From: an uncultured Clostridia bacterium
GTDB taxonomy: Bacteria; Bacillota_A; Clostridia; TANB77; CAG-508
Direction of reading: 5' to 3'
Assembly: GCA_944388685.1 (NCBI GenBank)
Contig: CALXJS010000040.1
Coordinates: forward strand, 1-14,394
DNA: 14,394 nt
Made by a program: the position numbers and the translations under genes. Every line of letters begins with the position of its first letter. Position 1 is the stretch's first letter. Under the pieces are notes generated by a model, which saw only the letters and a program-made list of their open reading frames with translations, did no database searches and was not told the origin of the DNA. Below, in pieces: positions 1-6,010 of this stretch.

Positions 1-681
1 TGTATTGCAAAGAAATTTGAAAGACAAAGACCAGAAATGATGGAAGATAACTTATATGATGTAGATAATGTTATTACAACAAGAGAATTGGCAAGAATGA
101 TAAAGCAAGCGAATATTGAATTTGAAAAATTAGAAGATAGTAATTTCGATAGTCCTATGGGAGAAGCAAGTGGTGCAGGTGCTATCTTTGGAACAACTGG
201 TGGTGTTATGGAGGCAGCTTTAAGAACCGCACAAGATACTTTAACAGGAAAAGACCTACCTAAAATTGATTTTGAACAAGTAAGAGGTGGGGAAGGTATT
301 AAAAGAGCAACCATTAATATTGCAGGAAAAGACATAAATGTTGTTGCAGCAAGTGGATTGGCAAATGCTAGAACCATATTAGAGGAAATTAAATCAGGAA
401 AAGCAAATTATCAATTTGTCGAAATTATGGCTTGCCCAGGTGGATGTATTATGGGTGGTGGCCAACCAATTAAGAGTTCTAAAATAAGAGCAGAAGTAGA
501 TGTTAGAAAATTAAGAGCAGACGCCTTATATACAATTGATGAAAGAAGCATTGTTAGAAAATCACATGAAAATCCTGTTATGAAAAAACTATATAAAGAT
601 TTCTTGGAAAAACCAGGAAGTGAAATTGCTGAAAGATTGTTACATACAACATATACAAAGAGAGAAAAATATAATATATAA
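1..681 (+). CDS. [FeFe] hydrogenase catalytic subunit, C-terminal part (5' end outside window)
   Basis: The reading frame is open from base 1 and gives the last 226 residues of an iron-only hydrogenase, which interconverts protons and H2 using reduced ferredoxin or NAD(P)H-linked partners in the cytoplasm. Residues 1-7 (CIAKKFE) match the second H-cluster motif, MPCxxKxxE, cut just after the proline. The third motif is at residues 141-156 (EIMACPGGCIMGGGQP), with Cys145 and Cys149 as H-cluster ligands. The last ~55 residues, ending LLHTTYTKREKYNI, match the small-subunit-like tail of monomeric or NADH-linked hydrogenases. The first in-frame Met at base 37 is internal and not a start. The N-terminal FeS domains that would separate HydA from a multimeric type are missing, so the subtype is open. 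Its presence points to an anaerobic fermenter. The palindrome that starts 15 bases after the stop may end the transcript. Confidence 0.95.
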   Translation, partial: CIAKKFERQRPEMMEDNLYDVDNVITTRELARMIKQANIEFEKLEDSNFDSPMGEASGAGAIFGTTGGVMEAALRTAQDTLTGKDLPKIDFEQVRGGEGIKRATINIAGKDINVVAASGLANARTILEEIKSGKANYQFVEIMACPGGCIMGGGQPIKSSKIRAEVDVRKLRADALYTIDERSIVRKSHENPVMKKLYKDFLEKPGSEIAERLLHTTYTKREKYNI

Positions 682-696
682 ACTGATTAAATAGTA

Positions 697-980
697 AAAA
701 TTCCTCTTTGACGTTACAATTTACAGTCAATTTCTAAAGCAACATAGAAGCAACAACATATAAATATTTTATTCATTAAATGGCTAACATTACAGAATAA
801 ACAAATTCTAACATTATCAAGTGTAAAATCGCTGGCGCACCGCGACTTTTCCACTTGATAATTTAAGAATTTATAATATTCTTCCATTGGCACATTTAAT
901 TTCACAAAATATTTATATGTTGTTGTTTCTATGTTTAAGTAATTTGAACTGTGAATTGTAACTAGCAAAGAGGGATTTTA
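697..980. repeat. 284-bp imperfect palindrome (MITE-like or giant hairpin)
   Basis: The two halves are reverse complements of one another with scattered mismatches and small indels. The outer arms are ATTCCTCTTTG at the left and CAAAGAGGGAT at the right. The best-paired block is 742-770 against 906-934: 29 positions with one G-T wobble, including 20 exact pairs at 751-770/906-925. A second block is 813-823 against 852-862. At the tip TCGC (829-832) pairs with GCGA (841-844) around a GC-rich loop. It fills the space between the hydrogenase stop and the next promoter. As DNA it resembles a non-autonomous inverted-repeat element (MITE) folded on itself. As RNA it would be one very long hairpin that could end or protect the hydrogenase transcript. 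No transposase lies nearby and no clear target-site duplication is visible. Confidence 0.8.
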
Positions 981-1000
981 AAAAATTTCGTTATTTTCTA

Positions 1001-1029
1001 TTGCAACTTTTTTATAAATAGTATATAGT
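1001..1029 (+). promoter_or_regulatory. Candidate sigma-A promoter TTGCAA-17-TATAGT
   Basis: TTGCAA (1001-1006) and TATAGT (1024-1029) are 17 bases apart, just right of the long palindrome. Transcription would start near 1036, which cuts into the AAAGGGTG ribosome binding site of the small ORF at 1048. A TATAAA at 1013-1018 with a weak -35 is an alternative that would leave the site intact. Confidence 0.4.
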
Positions 1030-1047
1030 AAGAAAGGGTGTAGAAAA

Positions 1048-1146
1048 ATGACAAAATTTGTAGAAAGTATTACAAGACTAAAAACAAGTAATATCAATAG
1101 AAATATTGTTTATTTTGCGTTCCCAATTTTTAAATTAATAAGGTAA
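1048..1146 (+). CDS. Small ORF, 32 residues, unknown
   Basis: An ATG follows an AAAGGGTG ribosome binding site at a normal distance and opens a 32-codon frame (MTKFVESITRL at the start, FAFPIFKLIR at the end) that stops directly before an intrinsic terminator. The peptide has a basic amphipathic N-terminal half and a short hydrophobic C-terminus. It has no Cys and no AgrD-type signature. A promoter, ribosome binding site, ORF and terminator in a row argue that it is a real small transcription unit. It could be a leader peptide controlling read-through into the uracil permease gene, a free-standing micropeptide, or a decayed remnant. I recognise no family. Confidence 0.4.
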   Translation: MTKFVESITRLKTSNINRNIVYFAFPIFKLIR

Positions 1147-1152
1147 GTGTTT

Positions 1153-1182
1153 ATATCAATTCTTTTCGAATTGATATTTTTT
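1153..1182 (+). terminator. Intrinsic terminator after the 32-residue ORF
   Basis: ATATCAATTC (1153-1162) pairs perfectly with GAATTGATAT (1168-1177) around a TTTTC loop and is followed by a T run to 1182. It is also the fourth, outermost hairpin of the repeat cassette that continues to 1342. Confidence 0.65.
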
Positions 1183-1342
1183 ATTATATAGAACATTTTA
1201 TGTTCTATATAATAAAAAATAATATTGCACAGAAAAATTGCATAGCAATTTTTCGCACCGACAAATCTTTAAGCTTTTTCGAGAACTTATATTTATATGG
1301 AATGAGAAAAACAGAAAAAGTTCTCTCAAAGCGAGATTTGTC
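1153..1342 (-). repeat. Multi-hairpin repeat cassette, copy 1 (minus orientation)
   Basis: Read on the minus strand, four stems follow one another. H1 (1342-1260) is bounded by GACAAATCT/AGATTTGTC, with an inner GAGAACTT/AAGTTCTC pair. H2 (1254-1232) is GAAAAATTG/CAATTTTTC. A TGTGCAAT linker follows. H3 has two perfect 21-bp arms (1200-1220 and 1176-1196) with a 3-base loop. H4 is at 1177-1153. The same order, boundary sequences, linker and arm lengths occur in copy 2 at 3422-3636 in opposite orientation. The cassette fills the whole leader of the uraA-upp gene apart from its last 40 bases, so any promoter for that gene lies inside or upstream of it. Confidence 0.75.
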
Positions 1343-1382
1343 CCATTAAATACTTACTTAGAAAATAAAAGGAGGCGTTCTA

Positions 1383-3419
1383 ATGGAACAAACAAAAAAG
1401 TTGCTCTTAGATGTAAACGAAAAACCATCAATTGGTAAATGGATTATCTTAGCTCTGCAACATGTTTTTGCCATGTTTGGAGCAACCATCTTAGTACCTA
1501 TTATGGTAAATACAGCAGCAGGGGAAGAGGTTCTTACCATTCCAGTTGCATTAGTTACATCAGGAATTGGAACATTAATTTATATTTTATGTACAAAAGG
1601 AAAATCTCCAGTGTATTTAGGAAGTTCTTTTGCATTTATTGCACCACTGGCGGCAGCTTATGTAAAAGGTGGTATTTCAGGTGCAATGGTTGGTGTTATG
1701 GCAGTAGGACTTGTCTATGTTATTTTTGCAATTCTTATTCATTTTATAGGCAAAAAATGGATAGACAAATTATTACCACCAGTTGTTATTGGACCAATGA
1801 TTATGATTATTGGATTAAGTTTAGCACCAAGTGCGATTTCTCAAGTAGGATTAGGAACAGGAACACAAATTGACTGGAGATGTATAGCAGTAGCCTTAAT
1901 TACTTTCTTAACAACAGCAGTTGTTATGGTTAGAGGAAAAGGATTTTTAAAAATTATTCCATTTTTAGTAGGAATTGTCGTAGGATATGTTTCAGCAATA
2001 TGCTTTGGATTAGTGGATTTTGCTCCAGTATTAGAAGCAGGATTTTTCAGTATGCCAAGCTTTGTGGTACCATTCTTAAATTATACACCTAATTTTTCAG
2101 CATTATTAACGATTGTACCAATTTCTTTGGTAACAATTGCAGAACATATTGGAGACCATACAGCATTAAGTACGATTATTGGAAAGAATTTATTGAAAGA
2201 CCCAGGATTAGATAGAACTTTGTTAGGAGATGGTTTAGCAACATTTGTAGCAGGATTTTTAGGAGGACCAGCAAATACCACTTATGGAGAAAATACTTCA
2301 GTTGTAGGAATGACAAAAGTAGCGTCTGTATGGGTAATTGGATTAGCAGCAATTATTGCTATTTGCTTAGGATTTTTAGGAAAATTTACAGCACTAGTAT
2401 CAACGATTCCTGACGCTGTTTTAGGAGGTGTATCTTTATTACTATATGGATTTATTTCCGTAAATGGTCTAAAAGTATTAATTGAAAATAAAATAGACTT
2501 TGGAAAATCTAAAAATATTGTTGTAGCTTCTACTATGTTGGTATTAGGATTAGGAGGAGCAGCAATTTCAATTGTACATGGAGATTTATCTGTAACAATT
2601 TCAGGAATGAGTTTAGCAGCCATTATTGGTATCTTATTAAATTTATTATTACCAGATGAAAAAGAAGATGATGACAACAAGCCAGAAAATGAAAACCAAA
2701 ATGAAACCATAAATGACACAAAAGACGACGAAAAAGAAGTCAAATATGAAAGTGAGGCAAATGCAATGGAAGAAATCAAAAAGGATACAGTTAGCAATGT
2801 AACTGTATTAGACAATCCCTTAATAGAACACAAATTATCAATTATTAGAAACAAAAACACAGGAACAAAAGAATTTAGAGAAATTATAGGGGAGATAGCA
2901 ACATTATTATGCTATCATGCATTAGAAGATGCAAAATTAAAAGAAACAGAAATCGAAACACCAATCTGCAAAATGAAAGCAAGAGTATTAGACGAAGATA
3001 ATTATGCTTTTGTACCAATTTTAAGAGCAGGAACCGGTATGTTAGATGGATTATTAAAAATTGTACCAAATGCAAAAATCGGACATATTGGATTATACAG
3101 AAATGAAGAAACCTTAGAACCAGTACAATATTATTATAAAATGCCAAAAGATATCGCAAAAAGAGAAGCCATTATCTTAGATCCAATGTTAGCAACAGGC
3201 GGGTCTGCAGCAGATACCATCAAAATGCTAAAAAAAGATGGCGTTAAAAAAATCAAATTTTTATGTATCTTATCTGCACCAGAAGGAATCGAAAAATTAA
3301 AGAAAGAACATCCAGATGTACAAATATACACAGCATGCATAGATGAAAAACTAAATGACAAAGGCTATATTGTACCAGGATTAGGAGACGCAGGAGACAG
3401 AATATTTGGAACAAAATAA
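1383..3419 (+). CDS. Uracil permease (UraA) - uracil phosphoribosyltransferase (Upp) fusion
   Basis: One uninterrupted 678-codon frame encodes two proteins that are normally separate. Residues ~1-423 are an NCS2 uracil:H+ symporter of the UraA type. Glu254 (in IAEHIGDH) and Glu303 (in NTTYGENTS) have the same 49-residue spacing as the two uracil-binding glutamates of E. coli UraA (241 and 290). Residues ~424-472 are a charged, flexible linker rich in D, E, N and K. Residues ~473-678 are a complete Upp that makes UMP from uracil and PRPP. It has the PRPP loop DPMLATGGSA at 600-609, the uracil-binding segment YIVPGLGDAGD at 662-672 and the family ending FGTK. The start is set by AAAAGGAGG six bases upstream. 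An in-frame ATG at 2766 (residue 462), preceded by AGTGAGG (2751-2757), could also yield free 217-residue Upp. The Upp half should lie in the cytoplasm at the membrane. Inverted hairpin cassettes flank the gene, and no PyrR-type attenuator was recognised. Confidence 0.95.
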   Translation: MEQTKKLLLDVNEKPSIGKWIILALQHVFAMFGATILVPIMVNTAAGEEVLTIPVALVTSGIGTLIYILCTKGKSPVYLGSSFAFIAPLAAAYVKGGISGAMVGVMAVGLVYVIFAILIHFIGKKWIDKLLPPVVIGPMIMIIGLSLAPSAISQVGLGTGTQIDWRCIAVALITFLTTAVVMVRGKGFLKIIPFLVGIVVGYVSAICFGLVDFAPVLEAGFFSMPSFVVPFLNYTPNFSALLTIVPISLVTIAEHIGDHTALSTIIGKNLLKDPGLDRTLLGDGLATFVAGFLGGPANTTYGENTSVVGMTKVASVWVIGLAAIIAICLGFLGKFTALVSTIPDAVLGGVSLLLYGFISVNGLKVLIENKIDFGKSKNIVVASTMLVLGLGGAAISIVHGDLSVTISGMSLAAIIGILLNLLLPDEKEDDDNKPENENQNETINDTKDDEKEVKYESEANAMEEIKKDTVSNVTVLDNPLIEHKLSIIRNKNTGTKEFREIIGEIATLLCYHALEDAKLKETEIETPICKMKARVLDEDNYAFVPILRAGTGMLDGLLKIVPNAKIGHIGLYRNEETLEPVQYYYKMPKDIAKREAIILDPMLATGGSAADTIKMLKKDGVKKIKFLCILSAPEGIEKLKKEHPDVQIYTACIDEKLNDKGYIVPGLGDAGDRIFGTK

Positions 3420-3421
3420 AT

Positions 3422-3636
3422 GACAAATCTAGCTTCGCTAGACCTTTTATCTGTTTTTTAACATGTTCTATATTAATTTAAGGTCTAGCAAGAAGCGTAT
3501 AAGATTTGTCGCGCGAAAAATTGTGTAACAATTTTTCTGTGCAATTTTGTTTTGTTACATTATAGGAAATGCAATTTCCTATAATGTAACAAAAATGAGA
3601 CAGTTAGGGACAGGTCGCTAATTGTCTCATTTTTGT
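3422..3636 (+). repeat. Multi-hairpin repeat cassette, copy 2 (plus orientation)
   Basis: It starts two bases after the uraA-upp stop. H1 (3422-3510) is bounded by GACAAATCT/AGATTTGTC, with an inner GCTAGACCTT/AAGGTCTAGC pair. H2 (3515-3537) is GAAAAATTG/CAATTTTTC. A TGTGCAAT linker follows. H3 has perfect 21-bp arms (3550-3570 and 3574-3594) with a 3-base loop. H4 (3589-3636) has a perfect 14-bp stem, extended by a GTTAG/CTAAT pairing with one wobble, and a loop containing GGGACAGGTC. Compared with copy 1, the H3 arms differ at 7 of 21 positions, yet both copies are fully paired, which is the mark of a selected structure. H4 is followed by few Ts, so it is not a textbook terminator, although the series may still end or stabilise the mRNA. 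Confidence 0.75.
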
Positions 3637-3650
3637 CGAATTTTGTTTTC

Positions 3651-3747
3651 TCATTAAAAATGATTTTTTCTATAGCAGAACATTGATTTGTTCTTGTAAA
3701 GGAAAATCGAGTTTTTCCTTTACAAGAATCTTGCTTTGTTTTAATGA
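3651..3747. repeat. Nested hairpin with 16-bp perfect stem
   Basis: TCATTAAAA (3651-3659) and TTTTAATGA (3739-3747) form an outer pair. Inside it TTCTTGTAAAGGAAAA (3691-3706) pairs exactly with its complement at 3713-3728 around a 6-base loop. This continues the run of hairpins behind uraA-upp and may be part of the same repeat landscape. No ORF or promoter is evident in 3637-3780. Confidence 0.55.
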
Positions 3748-3780
3748 TTACACAATTTTACTTACATAAAATTGGCGTAC

Positions 3781-3846
3781 GAACAATAACGCAGGCTTTA
3801 AAATGTTATAAACAGAGAAAATGTTCAAAAAAGCCCGCTATTGTTC
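3781..3846. repeat. Hairpin with GC-containing stem, between cassette and Asn-rich peptide gene
   Basis: GAACAATA...GCAGGCTTT at 3781-3799 pairs with AAAGCCCGCTATTGTTC at 3830-3846, with small irregularities. It lies 22 bases beyond the stop of the minus-strand peptide gene. On that strand the arm GCGGGCTTTTTT precedes the loop rather than following a stem, so it could end that transcript but is not a standard intrinsic terminator. Confidence 0.45.
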
Positions 3847-3867
3847 TGAAAGTCTTAAAATCAAAAC

Positions 3868-3960
3868 TTATTTGTTATTATTGTTTTGTCTTTCATTATT
3901 GTTGTTTTGATTATTAGAATTATTCTTGTTATTTTTATTTTCTTTATTTTTCTTACTCAT
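3868..3960 (-). CDS. Tiny Asn-rich peptide, 30 residues (spore-associated?)
   Basis: GAGGAGGTG (3969-3977 on the opposite strand) lies eight bases before the ATG, a very strong ribosome binding site. The product begins MSKKNKENKNNKNN and ends NNERQNNNNK: about half Asn, most of the rest Lys, Gln, Glu, Ser and Arg, with no hydrophobic residues after Met1. Very small Asn-rich hydrophilic proteins recur in Clostridia and some small acid-soluble spore proteins have this character, but no SASP family motif is visible, so the role is inference. A possible sigma-G-like promoter at 3989-4017 would fit forespore expression. The alternative is a chance low-complexity frame, which the strong ribosome binding site argues against. 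Confidence 0.6.
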   Translation of the reverse strand: MSKKNKENKNNKNNSNNQNNNNERQNNNNK

Positions 3961-3988
3961 ATACAAGCACCTCCTCAAAGTATATTAC

Positions 3989-4017
3989 TATTTTGCACGA
4001 ATTCTAAAAAAATATTC
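3989..4017 (-). promoter_or_regulatory. Possible sigma-G-like promoter for the Asn-rich peptide
   Basis: On the minus strand GAATA (4017-4013), a 17-base gap and CAAAATA (3995-3989) resemble the forespore sigma-G pattern gnATr-N17/18-CATnnTA with one mismatch. The region is AT-rich and the match is short. Confidence 0.25.
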
Positions 4018-4026
4018 ACACATAAT

Positions 4027-4055
4027 TTGTTTTTTTTATATCATTGATATATAAT
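4027..4055 (+). promoter_or_regulatory. Sigma-A promoter TTGTTT-17-TATAAT upstream of murD
   Basis: TTGTTT (4027-4032) and a perfect TATAAT (4050-4055) are 17 bases apart. A start near 4062 gives a ~115-base leader before murD. A second TATAAT at 4085-4090 lacks a good -35. Confidence 0.5.
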
Positions 4056-4176
4056 ACTAAATGTGAGTTGAAAAAAATACAATTTATAATGTATTACGTA
4101 ACCAAAAAGCAAAAGATATTTTCATTTTGAGAAAATTTTAAAATGACTATTTTATAAAAAATATAAGGAGGCAAAA

Positions 4177-5580
4177 ATGAATTATAACAACGAAAAGTTA
4201 AATGAATTTAATGATTACATAAGATACAGAAAAGTAGCCATAATAGGATTAGGGGTTAGTAATTTACCACTTTTAGACTATTTGTATGAAAAAAGAGCCA
4301 ATGTAACTGTTTTTGATGAAAGAGAATATAATCAAATCCCAAGAGATATTATTGAAAAAATTACCAATTATGGGTTTATGATACATTTTGGAGAAAACTG
4401 TTTACAACAATTAAAAAATTTCAATGTCATTTTACGTTCTCCTAGTTGTTTACCAACAAAACCAGAACTAGTAGAAGAAGCAAATAGAGGTGCATTAGTA
4501 ACAACAGAAGTAGAATTATTAATGGAAATGTGTCCAGCAAAAATCGTAGGTGTAACAGGAAGTGATGGAAAAACAACAACGACAAGTTTAATTAATAGTA
4601 TTTTGCAAAAGGCAGGATATAAAACATTTTTAGGTGGCAATATTGGAACACCATTATTTACAAAATTACCTGAAATGACACCTGAAGATATTGTTGTATT
4701 GGAATTAAGTAGTTTTCAATTAATGGGAATGGAAATTAGTCCACAAATTGCTGTTATTACTAATATAACACCAAATCACTTAAATATACATAAAGACTAT
4801 CAAGAATATATTGACGCTAAGAAAAATATTTTTAAATATCAAAACGAAAATGGAATTTTAGTTTTAAATTATGACAATGAAATTACAAGAGAATGTGCCA
4901 AAGAAGCAAAGGGCAAAGTAATTTTCTTTAGTAGTCAAACCAAATTAGATAATGGATATATTGTAGACGAAGATGTTATCAAAGAATGTGATGATAAAGT
5001 TAGAAAACATATCTTAAATACGGAAGATGTGATTTTAAGAGGAAATCATAACTATCAAAATATTGCAACAGCAATTGCCGCAACAGCAAGTTTAGTTGAC
5101 ACAGAAACAGCAGTAAAAGCCATAAAAGAATTTAAGCCAGTAGAACATCGAATTGAATTTGTAGAAGAAATTGATGGGGTGAAATGGTACAATGATTCAG
5201 CAAGTTCTTCCCCTTCTAGAACTTTATCAGGATTGAATGCTTTTAAAGAAAATATTGTTTTAATTGCTGGAGGATATGATAAAAATTTAGATTACACACC
5301 AATTGCTAAACCAATTGTTGATAAAGTAAAAACATTAATATTAATTGGCCAAACTTCTGGAAAGATATATGAAGTGGTCAAAAAGGAATTGGAAAAGGAA
5401 AATAAAAATCTAGATATATATATGTGTGAAACTTTGGAAGAAACTGTTCCAATTGCTAAAAAAAGTGCTAATCAAGGAGATGTTGTTTTATTTTCTCCTG
5501 CCAGTGCTAGTTTTGATATGTTTAAAAATTTTGCTGATAGAGGTAATCAGTTTAAGAATTTAGTAAAGAATTTAAAATAG
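4177..5580 (+). CDS. murD: UDP-N-acetylmuramoyl-L-alanine--D-glutamate ligase
   Basis: MurD adds D-glutamate to UDP-MurNAc-L-Ala with ATP hydrolysis in the cytoplasmic phase of peptidoglycan synthesis. The 467-residue product has the usual length and three domains: an N-terminal UDP-binding Rossmann-like part (VAIIGLGVSNLPLL), the central ATPase with the Mur P-loop GVTGSDGKTTTTS at 125-137 (Lys132), and a C-terminal ligase domain (VEHRIEFVEEIDGVKWYNDSAS, then AGGYDKNLDY). Lys215 in DAKKNIF aligns with the carbamylated lysine of the family. The segment before it reads TPNHLNIH, where many MurD proteins have Asp in one or both Asn positions. AAGGAGG ends five bases before the ATG. The gene stands alone here, not in a dcw cluster, with its own promoter and a strong terminator. 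Confidence 0.95.
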   Translation: MNYNNEKLNEFNDYIRYRKVAIIGLGVSNLPLLDYLYEKRANVTVFDEREYNQIPRDIIEKITNYGFMIHFGENCLQQLKNFNVILRSPSCLPTKPELVEEANRGALVTTEVELLMEMCPAKIVGVTGSDGKTTTTSLINSILQKAGYKTFLGGNIGTPLFTKLPEMTPEDIVVLELSSFQLMGMEISPQIAVITNITPNHLNIHKDYQEYIDAKKNIFKYQNENGILVLNYDNEITRECAKEAKGKVIFFSSQTKLDNGYIVDEDVIKECDDKVRKHILNTEDVILRGNHNYQNIATAIAATASLVDTETAVKAIKEFKPVEHRIEFVEEIDGVKWYNDSASSSPSRTLSGLNAFKENIVLIAGGYDKNLDYTPIAKPIVDKVKTLILIGQTSGKIYEVVKKELEKENKNLDIYMCETLEETVPIAKKSANQGDVVLFSPASASFDMFKNFADRGNQFKNLVKNLK

Positions 5581-5617
5581 AGATTTAAAATAAAAAATAT
5601 ATTAATAAAAGTTGCAA

Positions 5618-5645
5618 GGGAACCAAAAAAACAGGTTCCCTTTTT
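5618..5645 (+). terminator. Intrinsic terminator of murD
   Basis: GGGAACC (5618-5624) and GGTTCCC (5634-5640) form a perfect GC-rich stem followed by TTTTT. The A-rich loop and flank mean it can also act, more weakly, for the minus-strand gene ending at 5653. Confidence 0.85.
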
Positions 5646-5652
5646 CTACGGG

Positions 5653-5820
5653 CTACTCAGCTTTTAGAAGAGACAATCTGGCCTCTTCTATAGTTTTTTG
5701 TTCATTAGGAGTAAGTTCCTGTAAATTTACAGAAAACAGAATAATCTGTTCCGCGATTTGGAACTTTCTTCGTGGTGGTAAGTTTTTGTTCCATTCTGTC
5801 AATAGTTTGTTATAAGTCAT
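5653..5820 (-). CDS. Small protein, 55 residues, unknown (paralogue of 6011-6202?)
   Basis: A perfect AAGGAGGT site lies seven bases before the ATG, and a promoter TTTACA-17-TATAAT stands upstream at 5865-5893. The product begins MTYNKLLTEWNKNLPP and ends NEQKTIEEARLSLLKAE. It is soluble, mostly helical by composition, with no signal peptide or membrane segment. Its C-terminus resembles that of the next minus-strand gene (DEKLIEETLEFLLSVK), both have Trp at position 10 followed by a short loop, and both promoters share the block GTATAATTAT or GATATAATTAT. I infer divergent tandem duplicates. The function is unknown; small regulators, antitoxin-like proteins or phage-derived proteins would all fit the size. 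Confidence 0.75.
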   Translation of the reverse strand: MTYNKLLTEWNKNLPPRRKFQIAEQIILFSVNLQELTPNEQKTIEEARLSLLKAE

Positions 5821-5864
5821 ATTTTTACCTCCTTCATTAAAGCAGCCCTTCCTGTATGTGCATA

Positions 5865-5893
5865 ATTATATCACAAAAAAACGGAAATGTAAA
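5865..5893 (-). promoter_or_regulatory. Sigma-A promoter TTTACA-17-TATAAT
   Basis: On the minus strand TTTACA (5893-5888) and TATAAT (5870-5865) are 17 bases apart. The -10 sits in TGTGATATAATTAT, which matches the promoter of the gene at 6011-6202. Confidence 0.75.
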
Positions 5894-5899
5894 AAAATA

Positions 5900-5936
5900 G
5901 TACGTTAACAAAATTAAAGATTTCGACATACATGTG
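5900..5936 (+). repeat. Short palindromic repeat, family 2, copy 1
   Basis: GTACGTTAACAAAATTAAAG with the following TTTCGACATACATGTG matches 11498-11536 in the same orientation at all but 5 positions plus one 2-base gap. It can fold as GTACGT/ACATAC around a weaker inner stem. This copy is less well paired than the other and may be decaying. It lies between the terminator of one small gene and the promoter of the next. Confidence 0.65.
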
Positions 5937-5959
5937 TAAAAATTACTTTTTTTGACATC

Positions 5960-5996
5960 AAAAAAAACAGAGGAGCCCAAATAATGAGCTCACTCT
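5960..5996 (-). terminator. Intrinsic terminator of the 63-residue protein gene
   Basis: On the minus strand AGAGTGAGC (5996-5988) pairs with GCTCCTCT (5976-5969) with one bulged T, followed by a run of eight Ts. It lies just beyond the stop at 6011. Confidence 0.75.
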
Positions 5997-6010
5997 TCAT
6001 CTACAGGCAA

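Noticed and set aside
714..968. 84-codon minus-strand frame inside the long palindrome
   Set aside because: It has no ribosome binding site before its ATG, an odd composition (ICCCF, ICLFCN) and is explained by the inverted repeat staying free of stops. It is kept only as a hint about the origin of the element.
1183..1382. PyrR-binding attenuator or known riboswitch upstream of uraA-upp
   Set aside because: The stems match the repeat cassette seen again at 3422-3636 and no PyrR anti-antiterminator consensus or aptamer core was recognised.
1238..1438. 66-codon plus-strand frame overlapping the start of uraA-upp
   Set aside because: It runs through the repeat cassette and out of frame into the permease gene, with no ribosome site.
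2282..2860. 192-codon minus-strand frame within uraA-upp
   Set aside because: It is antisense to the permease and linker coding sequence, Ser/Phe/Ile/Pro-rich as expected for a shadow frame, and lacks a ribosome site.
1153..3636. uraA-upp as cargo of a composite transposon
   Set aside because: The inverted cassettes invite the idea, but there is no transposase, no target duplication and no shift in codon use or base composition of the gene. I keep the repeats as a finding without claiming mobility.
5612..5815. 67-codon plus-strand frame after murD
   Set aside because: It overlaps the murD terminator and lies antisense to the better supported 55-codon gene that has a promoter and a GGAGGT site.
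5900..5936. CRISPR repeat unit
   Set aside because: There are only two distant copies with no regular spacing and no cas genes.
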